NCBI GenBank assembly: GCA_016787665.1
Contig: JAEUUC010000013.1
Span: 1-64,000, forward strand
DNA length: 64,000 nucleotides
Direction: 5' to 3'
Origin: Cyclobacteriaceae bacterium
GTDB lineage: Bacteria; Bacteroidota; Bacteroidia; Cytophagales; Cyclobacteriaceae
Shown: piece after piece, positions 16,727 through 25,921 of the stretch
Position numbering within the stretch: the stretch's first letter is position 1
Layout: each line of letters starts with the position of its first letter
Translations under genes and position numbers: made by a program
The notes under the pieces: generated by a model
Seen by the model: the letters and a program-made list of their open reading frames with translations, nothing else
The model's database searches: none
Told to the model about the DNA's origin: nothing

Positions 16727-17050
16727 ATGAAAAAAATAGCCCCCTTCCTTTTCGCATTTGTACTTTTTGCCTGTTCGGACGAAGAAATTGTGACAACCGG
16801 AGACCTTACGGTGCGGGTTAACTTGCCGGGATTACCAACCGGCACACCTTATGTACTTCAAACTGAAGCAGCATACCTAAGTGGTGAACCGATTTACCTT
16901 AAACAGGGCACGTTGAGTTCGAATGCTGTCGTGTCCTTTTCACGGTTGCTGCCCGGCAACTATGTTTTTGTTATTTATTCAGCAAATACGCTGACGTTTG
17001 TTACGCAGGTGATTCCAGGCGATAACGCAGTGCTTGAAGCTCGGCTGTAA
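16727..17050 (+). CDS. Small lipoprotein of unknown function
   Basis: This 107-residue protein has a lipoprotein signal (MKKIAPFLFAFVLFAC, Cys16). The mature part is ~90 residues rich in beta-forming and small residues (TGDLTVRVNLPG..., GNYVFVIYSANT), which suggests one immunoglobulin or transthyretin-like sandwich. The family is not recognised. It is divergent from the cystathionine beta-synthase gene and convergent with the PorE-like gene, and stands alone. Confidence 0.7.
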   Translation: MKKIAPFLFAFVLFACSDEEIVTTGDLTVRVNLPGLPTGTPYVLQTEAAYLSGEPIYLKQGTLSSNAVVSFSRLLPGNYVFVIYSANTLTFVTQVIPGDNAVLEARL

Positions 17051-17073
17051 ACCGTCAAGCCACGAGGATGCAC

Positions 17074-19068
17074 CTACCGACTTAGTAGTTCAAACTCCAC
17101 TCTTCGGTTTAATTGGCGGTCTTCTTCGGTGATTTCCGCCACAATCGGCTTGCTGCTGCCATACCCAATGGCTTCGATGCGATTGCCATCAATGGCAAAT
17201 TGATTCACCAGGTATTCTTTTATGGCATCGGCCCGCCCCTGTGAAAGTGTTCGGTTTACATCTTCTTTGCCTTGTGAGTCCGTGTGCCCGGAAATCCGCA
17301 GGTTGACATCCGGATGGTCGATCAGGAAGTTGGCCAGCTTGTCTAAATCGGCATGCATAGCCGGCAAAATGTCGGCCTTCCCGTTTTCAAATTCCAACGA
17401 CTTGAATGCAATCTTACTTTCGATTGGTTCAGCCACCTTGTTCACCTCACGATCGCCCTCCATGAAAAAAATCTCTTCAATGCGGAAGAAATCATCACCC
17501 TGAATAATCAGCAGGTAGTTTCGTCTGTTGATCAGGCTGAAGTCGAAGGTTCCGTCTTCGCGAAGGAAGCGGGGCGCTACTTCAACGCCCGCATCGAGGT
17601 CAATCACACTTACAATTCCTTGTTCCGGTTGTCCGGTCGGATCCGTTAGCTTGCCCGACAAGCGTGCGGTGGGCAAGGGCTGGGCTTCCATAGGTACGGG
17701 AAAAGAATAGAGGTCCAGATTTTTCGGGTCATTTTCTTCTGAACGGGCGTAATAGAGGTCGTGCGCCTGGGCGTCAATGGTGAAGTAGTATTCGCTGCCG
17801 GCTCCGTTCACGAGCGGTCCGATATTTTTTGGTTCCTGCCAGATTCCATTTCTACGATAGGCTTTGTAGATATCAAAATCACCAAAGTTGAGCGGCTGCC
17901 CATTGGACGAAAAGTACAAGACGTTGTACTGGTGATGAAAAAAGGGGCTTACTTCACTGGCGCGGGTATTAATGACTGGGCCGGCATTTTGTGCGGCAGT
18001 CCAATTGCCTTTTTTGTCCTTCACACAGAAGTAAATATCGGACTGGCCAAAAGAGCCAATGCGGTCACTGGCAAAGTACAAGGTGTCTCCGCGGTGATTC
18101 AGAGACGGGTGCGAATCCCACCCCATACTGTTTACTTTTGGTCCCATGTTTTTTACCTCACCCCAGAGACTATCTTTCAGCAACCGGGCACTGAACAAAT
18201 CGCAGTTGTTTTGCAGGCATCGTGAAAAAATCAATGTTTTGCCGTCCAGGCTGAGGCAGGCGGAGCCTTCGTTGTGATGGGTGTTAATGGCCCGCAGCTC
18301 TTCGGCTGTTGTCCACGCGCCATCTACTTTCACGCTGAAAAAGATATCCTCGTCAAACGTGTCGGTAAATCCCACTGCGTGCCGGTTTCGCTTGCTCGTA
18401 AACAACATCAGGTAGTCAATGTTTCCCATTACCGGCCCATAGTCTTCCTTGTCTGAGTTGATGTCCCGGCTCATGAGTGTGAGTACGGCATGCGGTGGCC
18501 GTAGCGTGTCAATTTCTTTTCGGTAGTCCACCAGTTGGTAATAATGATCGAGGGGTACAAAGTACTTTTTCTTGTCGCGTTCAAGCGAATCATATCGCTT
18601 GGCCAGTCGTTCGAGATTGAGGCTGGAGTTGAGGCTGGTAATATCCACGCCTTGCTGGTGGTGCTTGACGGCCAGTTTGTACAACAAAACGGCTTCGCCC
18701 GGTGGGCCGTACGTTTCAGACAGCCGCGCAAGTATCCAGATCATAGACACATTACGGCTGAAGTTCTGAACGCCAAAGTTTTTAACATAGGTGCGCAGCA
18801 ATCGGTAAAGCTCAGCTTGCTCATTCGACTCCAGCGCTGCCGCAATCCGATCAAATTGCCGCACGTCTTCGTAGTAGGGGATTCGGTTAAGGTTGGGGAA
18901 GGTGAATATGTCAGACTGGCTGAAGTGGGTCAGAGAGTCCTGAAGTTGCACCTGCTCGCCACGTTTGAATTTCCTTTTGTTCTGAGCCGCCAAATTCCCA
19001 GCTACCGCCAGAATGAACAACATCACCAGCCAGGTTCGTGGCCTTTGGCACAGGTTGGGAATACACAT
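17074..19068 (-). CDS. PorE-like envelope protein: TPR, beta-propeller, OmpA
   Basis: The protein is 664 residues with a Sec signal peptide (LAVAGNLAAQ). Domain order: helical TPR-like region (~60-160), PD40/WD40-type beta-propeller blades (GDTLYFASDRIGSFGQSDIYF, NVLYFSSNGQPLNFGDFDIY and others, ~200-450), and a carboxypeptidase-regulatory-like domain (~455-540). Last is an OmpA domain with GHTDSQGKED and NRRVEFEL, whose Asp and Arg are kept. The same order is described for PorE of the type IX secretion system, which links the PorLM/PorKN machinery to peptidoglycan. PorE is a lipoprotein, whereas no lipobox Cys is seen here. Cytophagales carry several such paralogs, so the precise role is open. 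It is divergent from lon. Confidence 0.75.
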   Translation of the reverse strand: MCIPNLCQRPRTWLVMLFILAVAGNLAAQNKRKFKRGEQVQLQDSLTHFSQSDIFTFPNLNRIPYYEDVRQFDRIAAALESNEQAELYRLLRTYVKNFGVQNFSRNVSMIWILARLSETYGPPGEAVLLYKLAVKHHQQGVDITSLNSSLNLERLAKRYDSLERDKKKYFVPLDHYYQLVDYRKEIDTLRPPHAVLTLMSRDINSDKEDYGPVMGNIDYLMLFTSKRNRHAVGFTDTFDEDIFFSVKVDGAWTTAEELRAINTHHNEGSACLSLDGKTLIFSRCLQNNCDLFSARLLKDSLWGEVKNMGPKVNSMGWDSHPSLNHRGDTLYFASDRIGSFGQSDIYFCVKDKKGNWTAAQNAGPVINTRASEVSPFFHHQYNVLYFSSNGQPLNFGDFDIYKAYRRNGIWQEPKNIGPLVNGAGSEYYFTIDAQAHDLYYARSEENDPKNLDLYSFPVPMEAQPLPTARLSGKLTDPTGQPEQGIVSVIDLDAGVEVAPRFLREDGTFDFSLINRRNYLLIIQGDDFFRIEEIFFMEGDREVNKVAEPIESKIAFKSLEFENGKADILPAMHADLDKLANFLIDHPDVNLRISGHTDSQGKEDVNRTLSQGRADAIKEYLVNQFAIDGNRIEAIGYGSSKPIVAEITEEDRQLNRRVEFELLSR

Positions 19069-19136
19069 TACCTGAAAATTCGCTGAATTTTATCGTTTTG
19101 ACAAACCTTGGCACCCATATTGAGCCTCTTGGGCGC

Positions 19137-19173
19137 GACACAAAAAGAGTTGGGATACCGCGTTTTTTGTGTC
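19137..19173. promoter_or_regulatory. Perfect inverted repeat upstream of lon
   Basis: GACACAAAAA at 19137-19146 and TTTTTGTGTC at 19164-19173 form a perfect 10-bp inverted repeat with a 17-bp spacer. It ends 17 bp before the lon ATG, in the gap between two divergent genes. The position suits an operator for a dimeric regulator or a leader hairpin in the lon mRNA. It is not the CIRCE element. Confidence 0.5.
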
Positions 19174-19190
19174 AATTTGGCACTCTTCTT

Positions 19191-21650
19191 ATGTTTCAAT
19201 CATTGTCAATTTCACCGCTGGTGCAGGAAGATTCTGAAGAACTGATCCAACTCATCAACCCCGAGCAGGAGCCGGAGCTTAAACCGGAAGACATTCCGGG
19301 TGAGTTGCCCATTCTGCCCATCAAGAATACCGTTCTGTTCCCGGGCGTAGTAATCCCCATCACGGTCACCCGTCAAAAGTCAATCAAACTGATTAAGACC
19401 GCCTACAGCGGCAATCGCATCATTGGTGTGGTGGCGCAGAAGAACAAGCAGGCCGAGGAGCCCGGTGTTGAAGATCTGTACCGTTTTGGCACCGTGGCCC
19501 GCATCATCAAAATGCTCGTGTTGCCCGATGGCAATACCACGATTATCATTCAAGGGAAGGCCCGTTTCTCGGTTTTGGAATTTCTCAGCGAAGAACCCTT
19601 CTTGCTCGCGCGCTACGAACTCATGACATCACCCTCGCTGGACATGTCCAACAAGGAAGTGCAGGCGCTCATTCAGTCGTTGAAAGATACGGCCAGTAAG
19701 ATACTGAAGCTTAACCCGGAAATTCCGCAAGAGGCCCAGGTTGCACTGGACAATATTCAAAGTCCCGCGTTCCTGATTCACTTCCTGGCATCTAACCTTA
19801 ATGTGGAAGTGCCCGACAAACAGAAAATTCTGGAGACGGGCAATACCATTGATCGGGGTACGCTGCTGCTTCAATTCATGCTGCGCGAAGTGCAGATGCT
19901 GGAGATCAAAAATGAAATCCAGCGAAAAGTTCATACCGATATTGACCAGCAGCAGCGCGATTATTTTCTGCGTCAGCAGATTCGCGTGCTGCAAGATGAA
20001 TTGGGTCATGATGGCCCGGACAAAGACATTGAAAACCTGCGCAAGCGCAGCGAGTCCAAACGGTGGCCCAAAGTGGCGCACGAGCATTTTCAGAAGGAGC
20101 TTGACAAATTGCAGCGAACTAATCCTCAGGCGCCTGATTTTCCCATCTTAATGAACTATGTAGAGTTCATGCTTGATTTGCCGTGGGATGATTATACCCA
20201 GGATGATTTTGATCTGAAGCGCGCCAAGAAAATTCTGGACAAGGATCACTTTGGACTGGAGAAGGTCAAGACCCGGATTCTGGAGTATCTCGCGGTGCTG
20301 AAGCTCAAGCGGGACATGAAAGGCCCAATTCTTTGTTTGTACGGCCCTCCGGGGGTTGGTAAAACTTCGCTGGGAAAGAGCATCGCCAAGTCATTGCAAC
20401 GGCACTACGTGCGCATGTCGTTGGGGGGCGTTCATGATGAAGCCGAGGTTCGTGGTCATCGAAAGACCTACATTGGAGCCATGCCGGGAAAAATCCTGCA
20501 GAATATCAAGAAGGCCAAAACGAGCAATCCCGTGTTCGTACTGGATGAGATTGACAAGGTTCGCTCGGATTTCAGGGGCGATCCCTCCAGCGCCTTACTG
20601 GAAGTGCTGGATCCCGAACAGAATAACGCCTTTGCCGATAACTACCTGGAAGTGGAGTACGACCTTTCCAAAGTGCTGTTTATTGCCACGGCCAATTCAT
20701 TGGATACCATTCATCCCGCCCTGCGCGATCGCATGGAAATCATTGAAATCACCGGCTACACGGTGGAAGAAAAGCTTCAGATTGCCATACGGCATCTGGT
20801 GCCCAAGCAATTGAAAGAGCATGGTCTTATTCCCGCAGATGCCGAGTTTTCCAAGGAGGCCATTCTCAAGATAATCGAGGCCTATACCCGCGAATCGGGC
20901 GTGCGCAATCTCGAACGCAAAATCGGGTCGGTGGTTAGGCACCTGGCCAAAAGTATTGCGATGGAGGAAAAGGTGAGTGCACGTGTTACTCCGGAGTTGG
21001 TTTCGCGCGTGTTGGGAGCTGAAATTTTTGACGAAGAACTGTATCAGGGCAACGACCTGGCTGGAGTAGTTACCGGTCTGGCGTGGACTCAGGTGGGCGG
21101 AGACATTCTGTTCATTGAGTCGAGTGTAAGCCGCGGTAAAGGAGGCCTTACGATTTCCGGGCAGTTGGGTGATGTGATGAAAGAATCGGCCATGGCCGCT
21201 CTTTCCTACCTCAAATCGAATGCGGCTTCGCTGGGAATCGATCACCGGGTTTTTCAACAGTACGACCTGCACATTCACGTTCCGGCTGGTGCCGTGCCTA
21301 AAGATGGGCCGTCAGCCGGTATCACCATGCTCACCTCCCTGGCTTCCATTTTTACGCAGCGAAAAGTGAAGGCCAAATTAGCCATGACGGGGGAAATCAC
21401 CCTGCGGGGCAAAGTACTGCCGGTTGGCGGTATTAAAGAGAAGATATTGGCAGCCAAGCGCGGGGGCATCAAGGAGATTATCCTCAGCAAGCGAAACAAA
21501 CGCGATGTTGAAGAAATAGAAAAAAACTACTTGCGCGGACTTGCCTTTCACTATGTAGATACGGTAGACGAAGTTCTGAAGATCGCATTGATGAAAGAGA
21601 AAGTAAAGAACCCGATGGAGTTTGTACTAATCGATTCCCGCACAACGTAA
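19191..21650 (+). CDS. lon: ATP-dependent protease Lon
   Basis: The protein is 819 residues from the ATG at 19191, a normal Lon length; the frame is open upstream, but those codons do not resemble Lon. Domains: substrate-binding LON domain (~40-240), AAA+ module with [13 protein letters not shown] (Walker A) and VFVLDEIDK (Walker B), and a C-terminal Ser-Lys protease domain. The catalytic Ser708 lies in KDGPSAGI and Lys751 in [14 protein letters not shown], 43 residues apart as in E. coli Lon. It degrades misfolded and regulatory proteins in the cytoplasm. hslU follows after 9 bp and DUF4421 directly after that, so the three probably form an operon of two proteolysis genes and an envelope protein. 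An inverted repeat precedes the start. Confidence 0.97.
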   Translation: MFQSLSISPLVQEDSEELIQLINPEQEPELKPEDIPGELPILPIKNTVLFPGVVIPITVTRQKSIKLIKTAYSGNRIIGVVAQKNKQAEEPGVEDLYRFGTVARIIKMLVLPDGNTTIIIQGKARFSVLEFLSEEPFLLARYELMTSPSLDMSNKEVQALIQSLKDTASKILKLNPEIPQEAQVALDNIQSPAFLIHFLASNLNVEVPDKQKILETGNTIDRGTLLLQFMLREVQMLEIKNEIQRKVHTDIDQQQRDYFLRQQIRVLQDELGHDGPDKDIENLRKRSESKRWPKVAHEHFQKELDKLQRTNPQAPDFPILMNYVEFMLDLPWDDYTQDDFDLKRAKKILDKDHFGLEKVKTRILEYLAVLKLKRDMKGPILCLYGPPGVGKTSLGKSIAKSLQRHYVRMSLGGVHDEAEVRGHRKTYIGAMPGKILQNIKKAKTSNPVFVLDEIDKVRSDFRGDPSSALLEVLDPEQNNAFADNYLEVEYDLSKVLFIATANSLDTIHPALRDRMEIIEITGYTVEEKLQIAIRHLVPKQLKEHGLIPADAEFSKEAILKIIEAYTRESGVRNLERKIGSVVRHLAKSIAMEEKVSARVTPELVSRVLGAEIFDEELYQGNDLAGVVTGLAWTQVGGDILFIESSVSRGKGGLTISGQLGDVMKESAMAALSYLKSNAASLGIDHRVFQQYDLHIHVPAGAVPKDGPSAGITMLTSLASIFTQRKVKAKLAMTGEITLRGKVLPVGGIKEKILAAKRGGIKEIILSKRNKRDVEEIEKNYLRGLAFHYVDTVDEVLKIALMKEKVKNPMEFVLIDSRTT

Positions 21651-21659
21651 CCACCACGA

Positions 21660-23048
21660 ATGGAAAATGCCTATTTGACGCCACGCCAGATCGTGGACGA
21701 GTTGGACAAATACATCATCGGGCAGCATGATGCCAAGCGCAATGTAGCCATTGCCCTGCGCAACCGATGGAGGCGAATGCATGTGGAAGGGCCTATTCGG
21801 TCTGAGATTGTGCCAAACAACATTCTGATGATTGGGGCAACAGGCGTGGGCAAAACCGAGATTGCCCGCAGGCTGGCCAAACTGGCGGATGCTCCCTTTG
21901 TAAAGGTCGAGGCGAGCAAATTCACCGAAGTAGGGTATGTCGGCCGGGATGTGGAGAGTATGGTGCGCGATTTGGTTGAGCAGTCGGTGAATATGGTGAA
22001 GGCCCGAAAGAAGGAAGAGGTAAAGGAAAAGGCCGCGCAAATCGTGGAAGACATCATTCTCGATGCTCTTATTCCTCCGTTGAAGGGCATGTCAACGGTA
22101 AACCTTTCCGAGGAAAGCAACGAGGCACCTTCAACCGATACCGAACTGAATGAACGAACCCGTCAGGCCTTCCGGCAGAAGATCCGAAATGGCGAATTGG
22201 AGGATCGCAAGATTGAAATCACGATGAAGCAGGGCGGAGGCCCCCCGGTGGGCATGATTGGAGCGGGCATGATGGATGAAGTATCGATGATGAACCTGCA
22301 GGAGATGCTCAGCGGCATGATGCCAAAGAAAGCACGCAAACGCAAGGTCACGATTGCGGAAGCACGCAAACTGTTGATGGAAGAAGAGGCTGCCCGGCTG
22401 ATTGATATGGATGAGGTGAAAGAGGAGGCGTTGCGCAAGGCCGAGGAATCCGGCATTATCTTCATTGATGAAATTGACAAGGTGGCGTCTGGCAATGCCC
22501 GCAAGGGGGGTGGCGGACCTGACGTGAGCCGCGAAGGTGTACAACGCGACCTGCTGCCGATTGTGGAAGGGAGCACGGTGAACACCAAATACGGAGTGAT
22601 CAATACCGATCACGTGTTGTTTATCGCAGCCGGAGCCTTCCATATTTCCAAGCCATCGGATTTAATTCCAGAGTTGCAAGGTAGGTTCCCCATACGGGTT
22701 GAGCTGAACAACCTGACACGCGAAGATTTTATTCGCATTTTGAAAGAGCCCAAAAATGCACTTACCCGCCAATATCAGGCGTTGTTTAAGGCCGAAGGCG
22801 TTACGCTGTCATTTGACGATAGTGCCCTGGAGGAGATTGCCGAGACGGCTTTTCAAATCAATGCCGAAGTCGAGAATATTGGTGCACGCAGATTGCATAC
22901 CGTGATGAGCCGGTTGTTGAACCAATTTCTGTTCGATGTGCCCGACCGGGTTCCGCCCTCCTCTCTCATTGAACTGACGCGGGATGACGTGAAGCAACGG
23001 TTGGATGGCCTGGTACGAAACAAAGACCTCAGCGAGTATATTTTGTAG
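21660..23048 (+). CDS. hslU: HslU, ATPase subunit of the HslUV protease
   Basis: The protein is 462 residues. It begins LTPRQIVDELDKYIIGQ, the family's N-terminal signature. Walker A is GATGVGKTE, the pore loop is GYVGRD, Walker B is GIIFIDEIDK, and a long variable I-domain lies between (~110-250). The C-terminus ends SEYIL, the tail that inserts into HslV. HslU unfolds substrates and passes them to the HslV peptidase. hslV is not adjacent and not elsewhere in the window, although in many bacteria it directly precedes hslU. Here lon takes that place, 9 bp upstream. Confidence 0.97.
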   Translation: MENAYLTPRQIVDELDKYIIGQHDAKRNVAIALRNRWRRMHVEGPIRSEIVPNNILMIGATGVGKTEIARRLAKLADAPFVKVEASKFTEVGYVGRDVESMVRDLVEQSVNMVKARKKEEVKEKAAQIVEDIILDALIPPLKGMSTVNLSEESNEAPSTDTELNERTRQAFRQKIRNGELEDRKIEITMKQGGGPPVGMIGAGMMDEVSMMNLQEMLSGMMPKKARKRKVTIAEARKLLMEEEAARLIDMDEVKEEALRKAEESGIIFIDEIDKVASGNARKGGGGPDVSREGVQRDLLPIVEGSTVNTKYGVINTDHVLFIAAGAFHISKPSDLIPELQGRFPIRVELNNLTREDFIRILKEPKNALTRQYQALFKAEGVTLSFDDSALEEIAETAFQINAEVENIGARRLHTVMSRLLNQFLFDVPDRVPPSSLIELTRDDVKQRLDGLVRNKDLSEYIL

Positions 23049-24056
23049 ATGCGTTGGGGGTTCATCTTGTTGAGTTTGTTTGCGGCTGCAGCCGAAGCTC
23101 AGACGGATACGAGCCACCACGAATCATTTTCGGATGTTCGGGGGCACTACATCAAGCGCTATCCGGATCATTTCTGGGTCTGGCCGGTGGTCAAGTCTCG
23201 CTCCCTTAGCTTTAAATCGGAGAATGTTGTTACAGACGATCAAACCAAATTTAAACCAAACTCACGAACCGCCCTGGGAGCCGGCTTTTACCTGTTTGAG
23301 ATTGCAGCCGAGATCGCGTTCTCTATTCCCGAGAGCGAGACCAGCATCAATCAATTCGGGGAGAGCGATGTGCGCGATCTTCAGATTAACGCCATTGGCA
23401 AGTTTTGGGGCCTTGATGTGTATTGGCAACGCTACAAAGGATTTTACCTGGATGAGCTAAACGGAGCGACAGATTTTTCAAAGCGGGCCGACATTCAGTC
23501 GAATAACTTTGGCTTAAGTGGCTTTTATGCATTTAACCGTACCAAGTTTTCGCTGCGCTCGTCCTACAACTTTTCGGAAAGGCAATTACACAGCGGAGGA
23601 AGTTGGATGGTGATTGGTACGCTCAATACGTTTAAACTTCAGGGCGACTCTACCTGGGGTGACGCCAGTTCAGGGTCAGAGTTTCTTTCTATGCGGTATA
23701 CCACGTTTGGCCTCGCCCCTGGCTACTCATACAATTACATTTTAAAAAAGTTCTTTGTCAACGCCACGCTAGGGCTGGGCCCGGCTCATAATTGGCTGTA
23801 TGTGAAGACTGCTAACGGAGCCGATTCGAACAATATCTCCATCAATACGATATCGGTTATTCGGTTGGGTATTGGGTACAACAGCGATCGGTTTTTCGGT
23901 GGGGTTGGGTTCAGCATCCAATCGCGGCACCTGCGCATTGAGGACACCCGTTTCAGTAACTCGACCTCCATCGTGAAGTTTATGGCCGGTTACCGGTTTA
24001 GGGAGGTCGGTATTTTGAAAAAACGGGCGGTTGACCTCTTTCTCCCCCGCCACTAG
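23049..24056 (+). CDS. DUF4421-type outer-membrane beta-barrel protein
   Basis: The protein is 335 residues with a signal peptide (LLSLFAAAAEAQ). The mature part has alternating hydrophobic strands, many aromatic girdle residues and motifs such as WGLDVYWQRYKGFYL, as in DUF4421 proteins of Bacteroidota. It begins immediately after the hslU stop with no gap (TAG ATG), so translation is likely coupled. Its stop shares a CTAG with the stop of the opposite-strand phosphatase gene. The function of the family is unknown; an outer-membrane location is inferred. Confidence 0.75.
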   Translation: MRWGFILLSLFAAAAEAQTDTSHHESFSDVRGHYIKRYPDHFWVWPVVKSRSLSFKSENVVTDDQTKFKPNSRTALGAGFYLFEIAAEIAFSIPESETSINQFGESDVRDLQINAIGKFWGLDVYWQRYKGFYLDELNGATDFSKRADIQSNNFGLSGFYAFNRTKFSLRSSYNFSERQLHSGGSWMVIGTLNTFKLQGDSTWGDASSGSEFLSMRYTTFGLAPGYSYNYILKKFFVNATLGLGPAHNWLYVKTANGADSNNISINTISVIRLGIGYNSDRFFGGVGFSIQSRHLRIEDTRFSNSTSIVKFMAGYRFREVGILKKRAVDLFLPRH

Positions 24057-24550
24057 TCGCTTTTGCTCTTGGGGAAATCAAACCACACGCAGCGGCCGGA
24101 TTTCCAACGCACCGCCTGCCAGCTATCAACGTCAAAATGAATTTCCACAATGCCGCAAGTGGGTACGTTCATTATCTCTTCTCCGCTCAGGTTATTGGCA
24201 AATTCAGTCAACCCGGGATTGTGTCCAAACAAAAAGACATGTTCGTTCTCGTCTGGTAACTGGCGAACAGCCCGCAGCATTTCGTCCGGGCTGGCATGGT
24301 AGAGTTTTTTTTCCTCTACAATTTTCTTTCCCTGGTATTTCAGTTTCTCGGCAAAAATCTTGCAGGTGTCAAGAGCCCGTGTAGCGGTGCTGCTAACCAT
24401 CAGGTCAACCAGCACCTCGCGTTCTTTTAGGCGTTTGGCCATGCGGGGAGCATCTTTGTTGCCCCGTTTGTTCAGGGGGCGGTCATGGTCAGCCAGGTTA
24501 GGCTCGTCCCAACTTGATTTGGCGTGGCGAACGAGAAAAAGCGTTTTCAT
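24053..24550 (-). CDS. SixA-like histidine phosphatase
   Basis: The protein is 165 residues from the ATG at 24550, preferred over a TTG three bases earlier. The histidine phosphatase signature LVRHAKSSW opens the protein, and a second catalytic His lies in LFGHNPG. This is the SixA branch, short proteins that dephosphorylate phosphohistidine in phosphotransfer domains, though the substrate here is unknown. It is convergent with the DUF4421 gene: both stop codons lie within the CTAG at 24053-24056, each strand reading TAG. Confidence 0.85.
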   Translation of the reverse strand: MKTLFLVRHAKSSWDEPNLADHDRPLNKRGNKDAPRMAKRLKEREVLVDLMVSSTATRALDTCKIFAEKLKYQGKKIVEEKKLYHASPDEMLRAVRQLPDENEHVFLFGHNPGLTEFANNLSGEEIMNVPTCGIVEIHFDVDSWQAVRWKSGRCVWFDFPKSKSD

Positions 24551-24595
24551 CAACGAAAGCTACAGCATTCAGGCCAAATCAGATAACGAAAAACT

Positions 24596-24603
24596 TATCT
24601 TTG
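24596..24603 (+). promoter_or_regulatory. -7 box before the LpxL-type gene
   Basis: TATCTTTG fits the Bacteroidota -7 consensus TAnnTTTG. No clear -33 TTTG is seen at the right distance. The box ends 7 bp before the ATG, which would leave a leader of only ~4 nt. Confidence 0.5.
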
Positions 24604-24610
24604 CGGCCGC

Positions 24611-25531
24611 ATGTCGCAACGTCCACTCGGAAAGGAGATCAAGTACACGACTCTGTATTGGTTCGTCAAGTTCCTCATTTTCGCTTCCAATAAATTGCCC
24701 CGCGGCTGGTGGTTAGCCTTCTGCGGTTTTTTAGGCAAGCTGGCCTACGCGTTTAGCCCCCGCAATCGCAACCTGGCCCTGGTGCACCTGGGCCTGGTGT
24801 ATGGGCGCGAAAAATCACGGAAAGAGATCCATGAGCTCTGTAAGAATTTTTTTGTGATGCTGGGCAAAAATGCGGGGGACGTACTTCGATCCACCACCAT
24901 GCGGTCGTTGGAGGATATTCTCAAGGTCGTGGAGGTGCACCATTACGAGAACTTTGAACGAGCCTACGCAAAAGGAAAAGGTGTAATCTTTATTACCGGT
25001 CATATCGGGGCGTTTGACATGATGGTTACCTACATGTCGCTGCGCGGGCTAAAGCCTTATGTGATTGGTGCACCGCTGAAGGATGAGCGACTAAACGATT
25101 TGATGTTTGCTCACCGCAATGCTTTTGGAGCGGTGGCCGTGGAGCGCGGTAAGGAAATGGTGCGGCTCTTCAAGGCCCTCAAACTCGGTGGCTCGGTCGC
25201 CATGCTCATTGATGTGGACACGCGGGTAAAAAGCCGATTTGTAGAATTTCTGGGTATGCCGGCCGCTACACCGGTAGGGGCATCCATACTTGCTATGAAA
25301 ACGGGTGCTTCGGTGGTTCCCATGTTTATTCACTTGCGTGAGGATGGGCGGCAGCAGATTGATGTTTTTCCTGAAGTGCCGGTGAAAACCGATGGTGACG
25401 AAGAAGCTGACCTGGTGGAGAATACCCAGCGGTTTACCCGAATGATCGAGTCGTATATCCGCCAGCACCCCACGCAATGGACGTGGATGCACGAGCGGTG
25501 GAAAACCAAACAGGGGGAAGAGGAGCGGTAG
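24611..25531 (+). CDS. LpxL/HtrB-family lipid A acyltransferase
   Basis: The protein is 306 residues. The acyltransferase signature HX4D occurs as HIGAFD (His131, Asp136) in FITGHIGAFDMM, followed by VAMLIDVDTRV, which corresponds to the substrate-binding block of the family. The C-terminal WTWMHERWKTK is characteristic of LpxL/HtrB proteins. It adds secondary acyl chains to lipid A or its precursors at the inner face of the cytoplasmic membrane. Residues ~15-50 form a membrane-associated helix. Close homologs in this phylum also include ornithine-lipid acyltransferases, so the acceptor is not certain. Confidence 0.85.
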   Translation: MSQRPLGKEIKYTTLYWFVKFLIFASNKLPRGWWLAFCGFLGKLAYAFSPRNRNLALVHLGLVYGREKSRKEIHELCKNFFVMLGKNAGDVLRSTTMRSLEDILKVVEVHHYENFERAYAKGKGVIFITGHIGAFDMMVTYMSLRGLKPYVIGAPLKDERLNDLMFAHRNAFGAVAVERGKEMVRLFKALKLGGSVAMLIDVDTRVKSRFVEFLGMPAATPVGASILAMKTGASVVPMFIHLREDGRQQIDVFPEVPVKTDGDEEADLVENTQRFTRMIESYIRQHPTQWTWMHERWKTKQGEEER

Positions 25532-25532
25532 G

Positions 25533-25901
25533 CTACTTCTTGAAAATAAAATAGACGGCCAGCACCAGGAACACAAACCCAATCAGGTGATTCCACCGGA
25601 ATGTTTCCGTCTTGAAAAAGATGAGCGAGAAGAGTACGAACACCACCAGCGTGATGACTTCCTGAATCACCTTCAGCTCCACCAGCGAAAACGGCCCTCC
25701 GTAGCTTTTGAATCCAAGGCGATTGGCCGGCACCTGGAGCATGTATTCAAAAAGTGCAATGCCCCAGCTGATCAAGATGATGGTGAGTAGCGGCAGGTTC
25801 TGGCTCCACTTCATTTCCTTAAACCGAAGGTGCCCGTACCAGGCCAGCGTCATGAATGCGTTGGAAAGCACCAGCAAAGCGATCGTATAAAAACCCCTCA
25901 T
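25533..25901 (-). CDS. DMT-type membrane protein (DUF486)
   Basis: This 122-residue protein has four hydrophobic helices. AWYGHLRFK, SWGIALFEYMLQVPANR and GPFSLVELKVIQE are strong DUF486 signatures. It belongs to the drug/metabolite transporter clan as a half-size unit, which would need to dimerise. Substrate unknown. Its stop is 1 bp from the stop of the convergent acyltransferase gene, and ettA lies 20 bp downstream on the same strand. Confidence 0.85.
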   Translation of the reverse strand: MRGFYTIALLVLSNAFMTLAWYGHLRFKEMKWSQNLPLLTIILISWGIALFEYMLQVPANRLGFKSYGGPFSLVELKVIQEVITLVVFVLFSLIFFKTETFRWNHLIGFVFLVLAVYFIFKK

Positions 25902-25921
25902 GGTTTCCGGACAAACCTGAC

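Noticed and set aside
19176..19184. Half CIRCE element (TTGGCACTC) before lon
   Set aside because: The matching GAGTGC half at the right distance is missing, and one base of the half site differs from consensus.
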